From Pseudomonadota bacterium (lineage in GTDB: Bacteria > Pseudomonadota > Alphaproteobacteria > Rhizobiales > Devosiaceae): DNA of 14,039 nucleotides. Both the position numbers and the translations under genes were made by a program. The stretch is taken from NCBI GenBank assembly GCA_023436745.1, contig JAEZHZ010000110.1, forward strand, positions 1 to 14,039. The letters are read 5' to 3'. Below, piece after piece: positions 1 to 7,651 of this stretch (positions within the stretch are counted from its first letter, which is position 1; the number at the start of each line of letters is the position of its first letter). A model generated the notes under the pieces. That model was not told the origin of the DNA, did no database searches, and was given only the letters and a program-made list of their open reading frames with translations.

Positions 1-2
1 AT

Positions 3-1004
3 CGCGGCAAGCGCTCCATCACCCTCGACATCGCGACGCCCGAGGGCCAGCGCGTCGTGCGCGAACTGGTCCGGCACTGCGACATCGTCATCGAGAACTT
101 CAAGGTCGACACGCTCGACCGCTACGGCCTCGGCTACGAGGACCTCAAGGCGATCAAACCGGACATCATCTATTGTTCGGTGACCGGTTTCGGCCAGACC
201 GGCCCGCGCCGCGACCAGCCGGCCTATGACTTCATGATCCAGGCCATGGGCGGGCTGATGAGCGTCACCGGCGAGCCGGACGGCGCGCCGGGCGGAGGTC
301 CGGAAAAGGTCGGCGTACCCATCGTCGACATCATGACGGGCATGTATGCCGCCATTGCGACGCTCGGGGCGCTGGCCCGCCCGTCCGTGACCGGCGCCGG
401 CGATCACGTCGACATCGCGATGCTCGACGTGCAGGTCGGCTTCCTTGCCAACCAGGCGATGAACTACCTTGTTTCCGGCATCCCGCCCCGCCGCGCCGGC
501 AACGCCCATCCCAACATCCAGCCGCAGGACGTGTTCCCCTGCCGGGACGGTCATCTGGTGCTGGTGGTCGGCAATGACGGGCAGTTCGCGCGGTTCTGCG
601 AGGTGATCGGGCAACCTGGCCTCGCCGCCGACCCGCGCTTTGCCGCCAATGCGGACCGGGTCCGCAACCGGCTGGTCCTGAGCGAGATCATCACCACCGC
701 CTTCGCGGAGGCGGACATGACCGACTGGCTTGCCCGGCTCGACGCCGCCGGTGTGCCGTGCGGGCCGATCAACACCATCCCGCGCGTGTTCGAGGACGAA
801 CAGGTCCGCCACCGCGGCATGAAGATGCAGATGGATCACCCGCTTGCCGGAACGGTCGATCTCGTCGCGAGCCCGATGCGGTTCCGCGATGCGTCGCTGC
901 GGCGGGACCGCCATCCCCCCCTTCTGGGCGAGCACACGGCCGAGGTCCTCGCCGAGTTCGCCATCCAACCGCCAGCCGATATCGGTGGCTCCCCTCACGC
1001 CTGA
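3..1004 (+). CDS. CaiB/BaiF family CoA-transferase, 5' end cut by window
   Basis: Class III CoA-transferase, which moves CoA from an acyl-CoA donor to a free carboxylic acid. The reading frame is open from base 3 and begins RGKRSITLDIATPEG, a family signature near the N-terminus, so a GTG at 57 is internal and the true start lies before the window. About 333 residues are visible out of a usual ~400. Seen: the ENFKVDTLDRYGLGY block, the YCSVTGFGQTGP block, and DIAMLDVQVG, whose second Asp (codon 426-428) matches the position of the catalytic aspartate that forms the acyl-anhydride in formyl-CoA transferase. The C-terminal GPINTI and HPLAGTV blocks are also typical. The next gene starts 15 bases after the stop, so it heads or sits early in the catabolic operon. 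Its likely job is activation of the pathway acid, or CoA recycling; the substrate cannot be read from the sequence. Family assignment is firm. Confidence 0.93.
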   Translation, partial: RGKRSITLDIATPEGQRVVRELVRHCDIVIENFKVDTLDRYGLGYEDLKAIKPDIIYCSVTGFGQTGPRRDQPAYDFMIQAMGGLMSVTGEPDGAPGGGPEKVGVPIVDIMTGMYAAIATLGALARPSVTGAGDHVDIAMLDVQVGFLANQAMNYLVSGIPPRRAGNAHPNIQPQDVFPCRDGHLVLVVGNDGQFARFCEVIGQPGLAADPRFAANADRVRNRLVLSEIITTAFAEADMTDWLARLDAAGVPCGPINTIPRVFEDEQVRHRGMKMQMDHPLAGTVDLVASPMRFRDASLRRDRHPPLLGEHTAEVLAEFAIQPPADIGGSPHA

Positions 1005-1018
1005 CCGGAGCAGCGCCC

Positions 1019-1576
1019 ATGTCGCGTATTCCCATTCTCACGCCTGACAACATGACGCCGGAACAGCGCCGCATCCACGATGCGGTGGTTTCCGGCCCAC
1101 GCGGCATGCTGGTCGGCCCGCTGCGCGCCGCCCTGCACCGGCCCGAGCTTGCCGACAAGTGGCAGCAGTTCGGCGAACTGCTCCGGTATCGCACCAGCCT
1201 GCCGCCCCGGCTCAGCGAACTGGCCATCCTCGTGACCGCCCGGCACTGGGACAGCCAGGTCGAGTGGCACCTGCACGAGCGGGACGCCATCAGGGCCAAT
1301 CTCGAAGCGCCGATCATGGAGGCCGTCCGCAAGGGCGAGCGCCCCGCCGGCATGGACGAGGAAACCGCGGCCGTTCACGATTTTGCCGTCGAGCTCCTGC
1401 GTGACCGGTTCGTCTCGGCGCCGACCTACAAGCTGGTGCTGGACCGCTGGGACGTGGTGGGCGTGGTCGAGCTCACCGCCGTGATCGGCTACTACTCGAT
1501 GGTCGCCATGACCCTCAATGCCCATGAGCTGCCGCTGCCCGACGGTGTTGTGCCGCCGCTCGAGGTCAGGCGGTGA
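1019..1576 (+). CDS. carboxymuconolactone decarboxylase/AhpD-fold protein
   Basis: A 185-residue helical protein of the carboxymuconolactone decarboxylase (CMD)/AhpD-like superfamily. The core is at about residues 60-95, where SELAILVTARHW is followed by EWHLHERDA (Glu82, Trp83, His84, His86), the usual place of the family's acidic/His site. The protein has no cysteine at all, so the CxxC peroxidase centre of AhpD is absent and a decarboxylase/isomerase-like or unknown role is more likely than peroxide reduction. The ATG at 1019 was chosen because GGAG lies at 1007-1010 with 8-base spacing and the protein begins as family members do; the frame is open further upstream but only in shadow of the CoA-transferase. 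Its stop overlaps the GTG of the next gene (GTGA), which suggests translational coupling with the lactonase-like hydrolase. The exact reaction is unknown. Confidence 0.85.
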   Translation: MSRIPILTPDNMTPEQRRIHDAVVSGPRGMLVGPLRAALHRPELADKWQQFGELLRYRTSLPPRLSELAILVTARHWDSQVEWHLHERDAIRANLEAPIMEAVRKGERPAGMDEETAAVHDFAVELLRDRFVSAPTYKLVLDRWDVVGVVELTAVIGYYSMVAMTLNAHELPLPDGVVPPLEVRR

Positions 1577-2460
1577 CGGCTCGGGTACACATTCCGGCAA
1601 GCCGCGCGCCCGCCACTCCGCCATGGGCCGGCGCCTGTGACTGCCACACCCATGTCTTCGGACCGGAGACGGATTATCCTGCCGCGTTCCCGCCGACCTA
1701 TCCGCTGCCCGATGCCGATGCCGCGCGCCACCGCCGCATGCTGGCCGAAACCGGGCTCACCCGCGCGGTCCTCGTGCAGCCAGCGCCCTATGGCGACGAC
1801 TGCCGGGCGCTGATCGATGCGATTGCTGGCTCCCCGGAAACCCTGCGCGGCATCGGCACTGCCTTCGCCGGCGCCAGCCCCGATCGGCTGCGGGCGCTCA
1901 GGTCAGCAGGCGTCGTCGGCCTCCGCTTCGTTCATCTCGAGCTTGCCGGCGGCCAGACCCGCTTCCCTGGCGCCGCGGGTTTCGAAGACCTTCGAGCCCT
2001 CGCCCCGCTCATGGCGGAGGTGGGCCTCCACGCCCAGCTCTGGTGCGATGCATCGACTTTCGCGGCCCACCGCGACGAGCTGGTGGGCATGGGCCTGCCG
2101 ATCGTCCTCGAGCACATGGGCCGTTTCAACATCGCCGAGGGCACCGGTGGCGCCGCGTTCAGGGCGATCCTCGCCGCCCTTTCTGCCGGCGAGATCTGGG
2201 TGAAGCTCGCGCTCTGCCGGGCATCCACGCAGTTTCCGGACTATGAGGACCTTCGGCCCTTCCACGCGGCGCTGGTGGCCGCCAATCCGGAGCGGGTCCT
2301 GTGGGCCTCGGACTGGCCGCATGTCCGCCTTGACGAGACCCGCCCCGATGTCGGGCACCTGCTGGACCTCTTCATGGGCTGGACGGCCGAGCCGGCGATT
2401 GCGCGCCGGATCCTCGTCGACAATTCCGCCTGGCTCTACCACTTCCCCACACCTGCCTGA
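1573..2460 (+). CDS. amidohydrolase, 2-pyrone-4,6-dicarboxylate lactonase-like
   Basis: A 295-residue TIM-barrel metal-dependent hydrolase of the COG3618 type, the group with LigI (2-pyrone-4,6-dicarboxylate hydrolase) and muconolactone/sulfomuconolactone hydrolases. Seen: the strand-1 motif ACDCHTHVFGP (His25, His27), QL at 155-156, VLEHMGR with His181, and WASDWPH with Asp247, all at the places expected for the family's active-site residues. Length matches the family. The start is the GTG that overlaps the upstream stop by four bases (GTGA); the first ~20 residues are Ala/Pro-rich and poorly constrained. Such enzymes open lactone or pyrone rings to free dicarboxylates, which would fit a ring-cleavage branch feeding the beta-oxidation genes downstream. 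The assignment to superfamily is strong; the specific lactone is inference. Confidence 0.88.
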   Translation: MTARVHIPASRAPATPPWAGACDCHTHVFGPETDYPAAFPPTYPLPDADAARHRRMLAETGLTRAVLVQPAPYGDDCRALIDAIAGSPETLRGIGTAFAGASPDRLRALRSAGVVGLRFVHLELAGGQTRFPGAAGFEDLRALAPLMAEVGLHAQLWCDASTFAAHRDELVGMGLPIVLEHMGRFNIAEGTGGAAFRAILAALSAGEIWVKLALCRASTQFPDYEDLRPFHAALVAANPERVLWASDWPHVRLDETRPDVGHLLDLFMGWTAEPAIARRILVDNSAWLYHFPTPA

Positions 2461-2477
2461 TCCAAGGACGAAAGCCC

Positions 2478-3242
2478 ATGACGGCCCTTCAGCTCACCAT
2501 CGCCGATGGCGTTGCCCTGGTCACGCTCGACCGGCAGCCGGTCAATGCCCTCACCATCGCCCTCTATGGCGAGATCGCCGAGCTGTTCGAGAGCTTTGCC
2601 GGCCGCCAGGACGTGAACTGCGCTGTCCTCGCCGCCGCCGGAACCAGGGCGTTCTGCGCCGGGCTCGACCTTCATGAGTTCCTTGCGGCTTCCGCCGATG
2701 ACGACGAAGAGCGTGCCGCCATCGTGCGCCGCTGCTTCGCCGCCGTCCGCCACTGCGCCGTGCCGGTCATCGCTGCGGTCAATGGCCCCGCGCTCGGCGC
2801 CGGCTGCGTGCTGGCGTCGGTGGCGGACATTCGGCTCGCCAGTCCCAATGCGCGTTTCAGCCTGCCCGAGATCAATGTCGGGCGCTGCGGGGGCACGGCG
2901 CATTTGGGCCGGCACCTGCCGCAGGGCGTGCTCCGTCACATGGTGTTCACGGGCCTGCCGCTCAGCGTCGAGGACGCCCACCGGTTCGGTTTCGTGCAGG
3001 AGATCGTCGGGCAGGAGAGCCTGCTCCCGCGCGCCATGGAACTCGCCGCCCTGATCGCCGGGAAAGCCCCCTTGGGCCTGCGTCTTGGCAAGGAGTCGAT
3101 GAATGCCGCCGAGTTCCTGCCGGTCGAGGAAGGCTATGCGGGCGAGCAGGTCTACAGCACCCGCCTGATGCGCACCGAGGATGCGCGCGAAGCAACCCGC
3201 GCTGTCGTCGAGAAGCGCGCGCCGGTGTGGAGCGGCCGCTGA
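2478..3242 (+). CDS. enoyl-CoA hydratase/isomerase family protein (crotonase fold)
   Basis: A 254-residue single-domain crotonase, normal length for the family. Oxyanion-hole segments are visible: RAFCAGLDLHEF (residues 57-68) and NGPALGAGC (102-110). Of the two hydratase glutamates, the one in LPEINVG is present (Glu131), but the one normally in the GGCELA segment is replaced by Val111 (sequence GCVLAS). Members with one Glu often act as isomerases, hydrolases, decarboxylases or lyases rather than as classical hydratases, so the name 'enoyl-CoA hydratase' should be used loosely. The ATG at 2478 has AAGGA at 2464-2468, 9 bases upstream. It starts 17 bases after the hydrolase stop, and its own stop shares a base with the next start (TGATG), so it is co-translated with the bifunctional enzyme that carries a complete hydratase site. 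Confidence 0.9.
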   Translation: MTALQLTIADGVALVTLDRQPVNALTIALYGEIAELFESFAGRQDVNCAVLAAAGTRAFCAGLDLHEFLAASADDDEERAAIVRRCFAAVRHCAVPVIAAVNGPALGAGCVLASVADIRLASPNARFSLPEINVGRCGGTAHLGRHLPQGVLRHMVFTGLPLSVEDAHRFGFVQEIVGQESLLPRAMELAALIAGKAPLGLRLGKESMNAAEFLPVEEGYAGEQVYSTRLMRTEDAREATRAVVEKRAPVWSGR

Positions 3243-5263
3243 TGACTGACCCGGTCCAGCTGCGCTTTGAGGACGAGGTCGCGGTTATCGTCATCGACAA
3301 TCCGCCGGTCAACGCCGGCTCCCGCGCCGTTCGGCAGGCATTGCTCGACCGCATAGGGGAAGTGGCGGACAGCACCGCGCGCGCCGCGGTCATCATCGGC
3401 GCCGGCAGGACCTTCGTTGCCGGCTCCGACATCCGCGAGTTCGGCGCACCGCTCGAGGAGCCGCAGCTCCCCGCCGTGATCGCTGCCATCGAGGCGCTGC
3501 CCGTGCCTGTTGTCGCTGCCATCCATGGTGCGGCGCTGGGTGGCGGGTTCGAACTGGCGCTGGGCTGCGATGCGCGGGTCGCGACGCCCGATGCCGTGGT
3601 GGGGCTTCCGGAAGTGAAACTCGGCATGGTCCCAGGCGCCGGCGGCACGCAGCGGCTGGTCCGGCTGGTCGACGTCGCCACCGCGATAGAACTCGTGTGC
3701 AGCGGCAGGCGCGTGCCCGCAGCGGAAGCGCTCGAACTGGGCCTCATCGATCGGCTGGCGGGCGAGGATCTGTTGCAGTGGGCCATCGACCATGCCCGTT
3801 CGCTGGGCACGGCAAAGCGCCGGCTCGGCGAACTGCCGGTAAAGTCCGCCAGCCCGGAAGCGGTGGTCGCGGCGGCCGACAGGGCGGCGCGGCGCGGCCG
3901 CCAGCGCCCCAACGTCCACGCCGCGATCCGCCTGCTGCGCAGCGCCGACAGCGCCGCGTTCGCCACCATGCTGGCCGAGGAGCGCGGGGTGTTCCAGGAG
4001 CTGCGCATGGGCCCGGAGGCCGCCGCCCTGCGCCACCTGTTCTTTGCGGAACGCGAAGCCGGCCGCGTCGACGGGCTGAAGGAGATTTCCCCCCTGCCGG
4101 TGCGGACCGTCGGCGTGGTGGGCGCCGGCACCATGGGCGCGGCCATCGCCGTCTGCCTGCTCAATGCCGGCCTTGCCGTTCGCCTCGTCGAGCAGGACGA
4201 CGAGGCGCTGGCACGCGGCGTCGGGCGCGTCGAGACGACTTTGGCCGCCGACCTCGCGAGTGGACGCTCCAGTGCGGCCGAACATGCCGCGCGGCGTGCC
4301 GCCCTTCAGGGCACCGTCGAACTGGGTGACCTTGCCGATTGCGACCTCATCATCGAAGCGGCGTTCGAAGACCTCGCGGTCAAGAAGGACCTGTTCGTGC
4401 GCCTCGACCGGGTCGCCCGCGCTGACGCCGTTCTTGCCACCAACACATCCTATCTCGATATCGCTGCCATCGCCGCGGCGACTGCCCGCCCGGAGGCGGT
4501 GCTGGGGCTGCATTTCTTCAGCCCGGCCAATGTCATGAAGCTGCTCGAAGTGGTGCGGACGCCGGCGACCTCGGATCTCGCCCTCGCGACGGGCCTGAAG
4601 CTCGGCCGCCAGATCGGCAAGATCGCCGTGGTCTCGGGGCTCGGCGAAGGCTTCATCGGCAACCGCATCTATTCCGCCTATCGCCGCCAGTGCGAGTTCA
4701 TGGTGGAGGAGGGTGCTGCCCCCGAGGCGGTTGATGCGGCGCTGGAAGCGTTCGGCTTCGCCATGGGGCCCTTCGCGGTGTCCGACCTCTCCGGCCTCGA
4801 CATCGCCTGGAAGACCCGGCAGCGCCTTGCCGCGACGCGCGACAGCCGCGAGCGCTACGTGACCATCCCGGACCGGCTGTGCGAAGCCGGCCGGCTCGGC
4901 CGCAAGACCGGTGCGGGCTGGTACCGCTATGACAGCGATGGCCGCCGCCACCCCGATCTCGCCGTTTCCGAGATCATTGCCGCAAGTTCAGCGGTTCCGC
5001 GGCGCACGATCGGTGCAGACGAGATCCAGAGGCGTGCCCTCGCCGCCATCGTGAACGAGGCGCAACTGGTGCTGGAGGACGGCATCGCCCAGCGTCCGGG
5101 CGACATCGATGTCGTCATGGTGCACGGATACGGCTTTCCGGCCTGGGAGGGCGGTCCGCTCTACTGGCATGCGCGCCAGCCAGCCGATGTCACCGCAGCG
5201 GCGCTCGAGGAGATCGCGGCCGCGTCCGGTTTCGGTTTCCGCCGTCCGTCTAGCGCAGCTTGA
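3242..5263 (+). CDS. bifunctional enoyl-CoA hydratase / 3-hydroxyacyl-CoA dehydrogenase
   Basis: A 673-residue multifunctional beta-oxidation protein of the FadJ / peroxisomal L-bifunctional type. The N-terminal crotonase domain (about 1-190) has the oxyanion loop VAGSDIREF, Glu104 in GGGFELALGCD and Glu124 in LPEVKLG, so both hydratase acids are present. A linker (190-285) leads to the NAD-binding domain: VVGAGTMG with GxGxxG at 294-299, NTS at 401-403, His424 in LGLHFFSPAN and Glu436 twelve residues on, the catalytic His/Glu dyad. Two C-terminal dehydrogenase repeats follow (about 468-560 and 590-665). It should hydrate a trans-2-enoyl-CoA and oxidise the L-3-hydroxyacyl-CoA to the 3-oxoacyl-CoA, the substrate for the thiolase at 10017. 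An in-frame GTG at 3227 exists, but the ATG overlapping the upstream stop is preferred by domain start. Its last 14 bases overlap the convergent regulator gene. Confidence 0.95.
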   Translation: MTDPVQLRFEDEVAVIVIDNPPVNAGSRAVRQALLDRIGEVADSTARAAVIIGAGRTFVAGSDIREFGAPLEEPQLPAVIAAIEALPVPVVAAIHGAALGGGFELALGCDARVATPDAVVGLPEVKLGMVPGAGGTQRLVRLVDVATAIELVCSGRRVPAAEALELGLIDRLAGEDLLQWAIDHARSLGTAKRRLGELPVKSASPEAVVAAADRAARRGRQRPNVHAAIRLLRSADSAAFATMLAEERGVFQELRMGPEAAALRHLFFAEREAGRVDGLKEISPLPVRTVGVVGAGTMGAAIAVCLLNAGLAVRLVEQDDEALARGVGRVETTLAADLASGRSSAAEHAARRAALQGTVELGDLADCDLIIEAAFEDLAVKKDLFVRLDRVARADAVLATNTSYLDIAAIAAATARPEAVLGLHFFSPANVMKLLEVVRTPATSDLALATGLKLGRQIGKIAVVSGLGEGFIGNRIYSAYRRQCEFMVEEGAAPEAVDAALEAFGFAMGPFAVSDLSGLDIAWKTRQRLAATRDSRERYVTIPDRLCEAGRLGRKTGAGWYRYDSDGRRHPDLAVSEIIAASSAVPRRTIGADEIQRRALAAIVNEAQLVLEDGIAQRPGDIDVVMVHGYGFPAWEGGPLYWHARQPADVTAAALEEIAAASGFGFRRPSSAA

Positions 5264-5996
5264 CGTCGATGCGGACGACGTCGCCGCGATAGACGCCCTC
5301 GGCCACCAGTACCGCGGTGCCGGTCTGGTCGACGGCCCGCCGGTAGACGAAGGCGACCGGGGCATTGATGGCGATATCCAGTGCCTTCGCCATTTCCATG
5401 TCGGCACTGCGGATGGTCAGGGTCTGCTGGGCATCGACGATCTCGACGCCGGGCACGTCCGAGATCAGCCGCAGGGCGGTCTTGGTCTCGAGATCGTTGC
5501 GGGTGATCCTGTCCGACAGGCGCTCGTCGATATAGAGCTCAGTCAGCAGGAACGGCTTGCCCTCGCGCCAGTGGCGGCGGTTGAGATGGCGGTATTTCGG
5601 GGCAACCTTGCCGATCATGTAGGGCAGGTCGGGCAGGTCGCGGTCGCGATGATCGTTGAGGATCTCGATGCGGGCGTCATGGCTGGGCCGCAGCAGGCCC
5701 GACCAGTCCGTCGGCACCGCGCACGACAGTTCTTCCTGCGGACGGCTGCGCACGAAGGTGCCCTTGGCGCGGAAGCGCTCGATGAGCCCCTCGTCCTCGA
5801 GCTGGTCCAGCGCCTGGCGGATGGTCGCCCGGGCGACGCCGCATTCGAGCGCCAGTTCGTCCACAGTCGGAATCTGGCTGCCGATGGCCCATTGCCCGGA
5901 TTCGATGCGGCTCCGGAACAGCGTCGCCAGCTGGATATAGCGAGCAACGGCACTCTTGCCGAAATCCACGTTGGCGCTGGCTGGCTTGGTGTTCAC
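5250..5996 (-). CDS. GntR family transcriptional regulator, HutC/UTRA type
   Basis: A 248-residue one-component regulator. Residues about 18-82 form the GntR winged helix (YIQLATLFRSRIESG, IPTVDELALECGVARATIRQ, LEDEGLIERFRAKGTFV), and about 100-245 form a UTRA effector domain (ending LVAEGVYRGDVVRIDV), which places it in the HutC subfamily. It would bind an operator and release it, usually, when a small acid or its derivative binds. It lies between the CoA-pathway operon, with which it converges and overlaps by 14 bp, and the TTT transporter operon. A 22-bp element upstream of this gene recurs upstream of tctC, so autoregulation plus control of the transporter is likely. The start is GTG at 5994-5996 with GAGAG 8 bases upstream; the nearby ATG is out of frame and runs straight into a stop. 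Confidence 0.92.
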   Translation of the reverse strand: MNTKPASANVDFGKSAVARYIQLATLFRSRIESGQWAIGSQIPTVDELALECGVARATIRQALDQLEDEGLIERFRAKGTFVRSRPQEELSCAVPTDWSGLLRPSHDARIEILNDHRDRDLPDLPYMIGKVAPKYRHLNRRHWREGKPFLLTELYIDERLSDRITRNDLETKTALRLISDVPGVEIVDAQQTLTIRSADMEMAKALDIAINAPVAFVYRRAVDQTGTAVLVAEGVYRGDVVRIDVKLR

Positions 5997-6028
5997 GGCA
6001 TGCTCTCGGGAAGGGGCTCGATGGGGCC

Positions 6029-6057
6029 AATCTAGGGTGCGGGCACGCCAGTTACAA
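6029..6057 (-). promoter_or_regulatory. candidate sigma70-type promoter of gntR
   Basis: On the minus strand TTGTAA (plus 6052-6057) is followed after exactly 17 bases by TAGATT (plus 6029-6034). Each hexamer matches the consensus at 4 of 6 positions. It would start transcription about 25 bases before the GTG of the regulator. In DNA this GC-rich the AT content of both boxes stands out, but two 4/6 matches are modest evidence. Confidence 0.4.
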
Positions 6058-6059
6058 CC

Positions 6060-6081
6060 AATAGGCTGGGTTTAGGACATA
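6060..6081 (-). promoter_or_regulatory. candidate GntR operator, copy 1 (upstream of gntR)
   Basis: A 22-bp element that matches positions 9870-9891 at 17 of 22 bases without a gap. Read on the plus strand, the shared parts are AATAGGCT, then after three variable bases TTTA, then GAC one base later and TA at the end. It sits just upstream of the candidate -35 box of gntR. TAGG occurs twice inside it, at 6062 and 6073, 11 bp (one helical turn) apart. Binding by the GntR/UTRA protein is inference from the shared occurrence. Confidence 0.5.
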
Positions 6082-6108
6082 ACGTGGCGGTGCTGCCGGG
6101 GCAGGGAG

Positions 6109-6133
6109 GGTCCGGGTCGCCGCGACCCGGACC
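6109..6133 (-). terminator. hairpin terminator of the tct operon
   Basis: A perfect 11-bp inverted repeat (GGTCCGGGTCG / CGACCCGGACC) with a 3-base loop, 7 bases after the tctA stop. There is no clear U-tract after the stem on the minus strand; a smaller CTGCC/GGCAG hairpin follows at 6093-6104. The position directly behind the last gene of the operon supports a terminator or 3'-end stabilising structure. Confidence 0.65.
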
Positions 6134-6139
6134 TCGCAC

Positions 6140-7648
6140 TCAGGCTTCCTTGAAGGCCTGTTCGCGTCCCTTGCGGATGGCGGGCAGGGCAACCGCGATG
6201 ATCGCGGCGGCGGCCAGCACCAGCAGCACGGCAGAGATCGGCCGCTCGACGAAGATCATCGGATCGCCGCGCGACACCAGCATGGCCCGCCGGATGTTCT
6301 CTTCCAGCATCGGCCCCACCACGAAACCCAGCAGCAGCGGTGCCGGCTCGCAGTCGAGCTTGACCAGCACGTAGCCGACCACGGCGAAGATCGCCATGAG
6401 CGTCACGTCGAAGCTGGCGTTGTTGACGCTGAACACACCCACCGCGCAGAACACGACGATGGCTGGGAACAGGTAGTGGTACGGCACGCTGAGCAGCTTC
6501 ACCCAGATGCCGACGAGCGGCAGGTTCAGCACCACCAGCATGAGGTTGCCGAGCCACATCGACACGATCAGCCCCCAGAACAGCACCGGCTGCTCGGTGA
6601 CGACGTTGGGGCCGGGCGTGATGCCCTGGATGATCAGCGCACCGATCATCAGCGCCATGACGGGGTTCGAGGGAATGCCGAGGGTCAGCATCGGGATGAA
6701 CGAGGTCTGGGCGCCCGCATTGTTGGCGCTCTCGGGGCCGGCCACGCCGGCAAGCGCGCCCTTGCCGAAGGTCTCCGGCTGCCGGGAGACCTTCTTCTCG
6801 AGCGCATAGGAGGCAAACGAGGAGAGCATCGCCCCGCCGCCCGGCAGGATGCCGAGGATCGAGCCGAGGGCCGTGCCACGGACAACGGGCGCGGCCATCT
6901 CGCGCAGGTCCGCGCGGCTCGGAAACAGGTTCCTGATCTTGGTGGACAGCACCGAGCGCGAACTCTCGTCCTCGAGATTGCGGATGACTTCGGCGATGCC
7001 GAACATGCCCATGACGATGGCGATGAACTCGTAGCCGTCGATCAGTTCGACCAGCCCCAGGGTGAAGCGCTGGGCGCCGGTATAGATGTCCTGCCCGCCG
7101 AGGCCGAGCAGCAGGCCGACGAACATCATCGCGAAGGCCTTGAGCAGCGATCCCGAGGCCAGCGCGATCGATGCCACCAGCCCGAGCGCCATCAGCGAGG
7201 TATATTCGGCCGGCCCGAACGTCAGCGCCACGGCGGCGAGGGGCGGTGCGAACAGTGCCAGCAGCAGGGTCGCGACCGTGCCGGCGAAGAACGAGCCGAT
7301 GGCCGCCGTCGCCAGCGCCACGCCGGCCCTGCCGTTGCGCGCCATCTGGTAGCCGTCGACCGCCGTCACCACCGATGAGCTTTCACCCGGCAGGTTGATC
7401 AGGATGGCGGTGGTCGAGCCGCCATACTGGGCGCCGTAGTAGATGCCCGACAGCATGATCAGGGCGCCCACCGGCGGCAGGCCGAACGTCACCGGCAGCA
7501 GCATTGCGATGGTTGCGACGGTCCCGATGCCGGGAAGCACGCCGATCAGCGTGCCCAGCAGCACTCCGGCGAAGCAGTAGAACAGGTTGTCGAGCGAGAA
7601 GGCCGCCGAGAAGCCGACCGACAGGTTGGCGAGCAGGTCGAAGGTCAT
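6140..7648 (-). CDS. tctA: TTT transporter large membrane subunit TctA
   Basis: A 502-residue integral membrane protein of the tripartite tricarboxylate transporter family, full length. Hydrophobic segments run along the whole chain, about a dozen in all. The family signature is clear in the N-terminal half: GTLIGVLPGIGTVATIAML (residues 32-50), then SGIYYGAQYGGSTTAILINLPG (67-88) and DGYQMARNGRAG (98-109). A second related PGGGAM... block with GPESANNAG and TLGIPSNPVMALMIGALIIQG lies near the middle, reflecting the internal duplication of TctA. It forms the secondary-transport pore that takes a carboxylate handed over by TctC, driven by an ion gradient. It starts 3 bases after the tctB stop and ends the operon at a hairpin. 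The substrate cannot be read from the permease. Confidence 0.96.
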   Translation of the reverse strand: MTFDLLANLSVGFSAAFSLDNLFYCFAGVLLGTLIGVLPGIGTVATIAMLLPVTFGLPPVGALIMLSGIYYGAQYGGSTTAILINLPGESSSVVTAVDGYQMARNGRAGVALATAAIGSFFAGTVATLLLALFAPPLAAVALTFGPAEYTSLMALGLVASIALASGSLLKAFAMMFVGLLLGLGGQDIYTGAQRFTLGLVELIDGYEFIAIVMGMFGIAEVIRNLEDESSRSVLSTKIRNLFPSRADLREMAAPVVRGTALGSILGILPGGGAMLSSFASYALEKKVSRQPETFGKGALAGVAGPESANNAGAQTSFIPMLTLGIPSNPVMALMIGALIIQGITPGPNVVTEQPVLFWGLIVSMWLGNLMLVVLNLPLVGIWVKLLSVPYHYLFPAIVVFCAVGVFSVNNASFDVTLMAIFAVVGYVLVKLDCEPAPLLLGFVVGPMLEENIRRAMLVSRGDPMIFVERPISAVLLVLAAAAIIAVALPAIRKGREQAFKEA

Positions 7649-7651
7649 GGC

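Noticed and set aside
758..1018. Long N-terminal extension of the CMD-fold protein
   Set aside because: It lies in another frame of the CoA-transferase, is Arg/Pro-rich, and the ATG at 1019 has a good RBS and a family-like start.
3152..4951. A 599-codon minus-strand open frame across the bifunctional enzyme gene
   Set aside because: It is antisense to a gene with complete domain motifs, its composition is His/Arg/Gly-rich with no recognisable motif, and long antisense frames are expected at this GC content.
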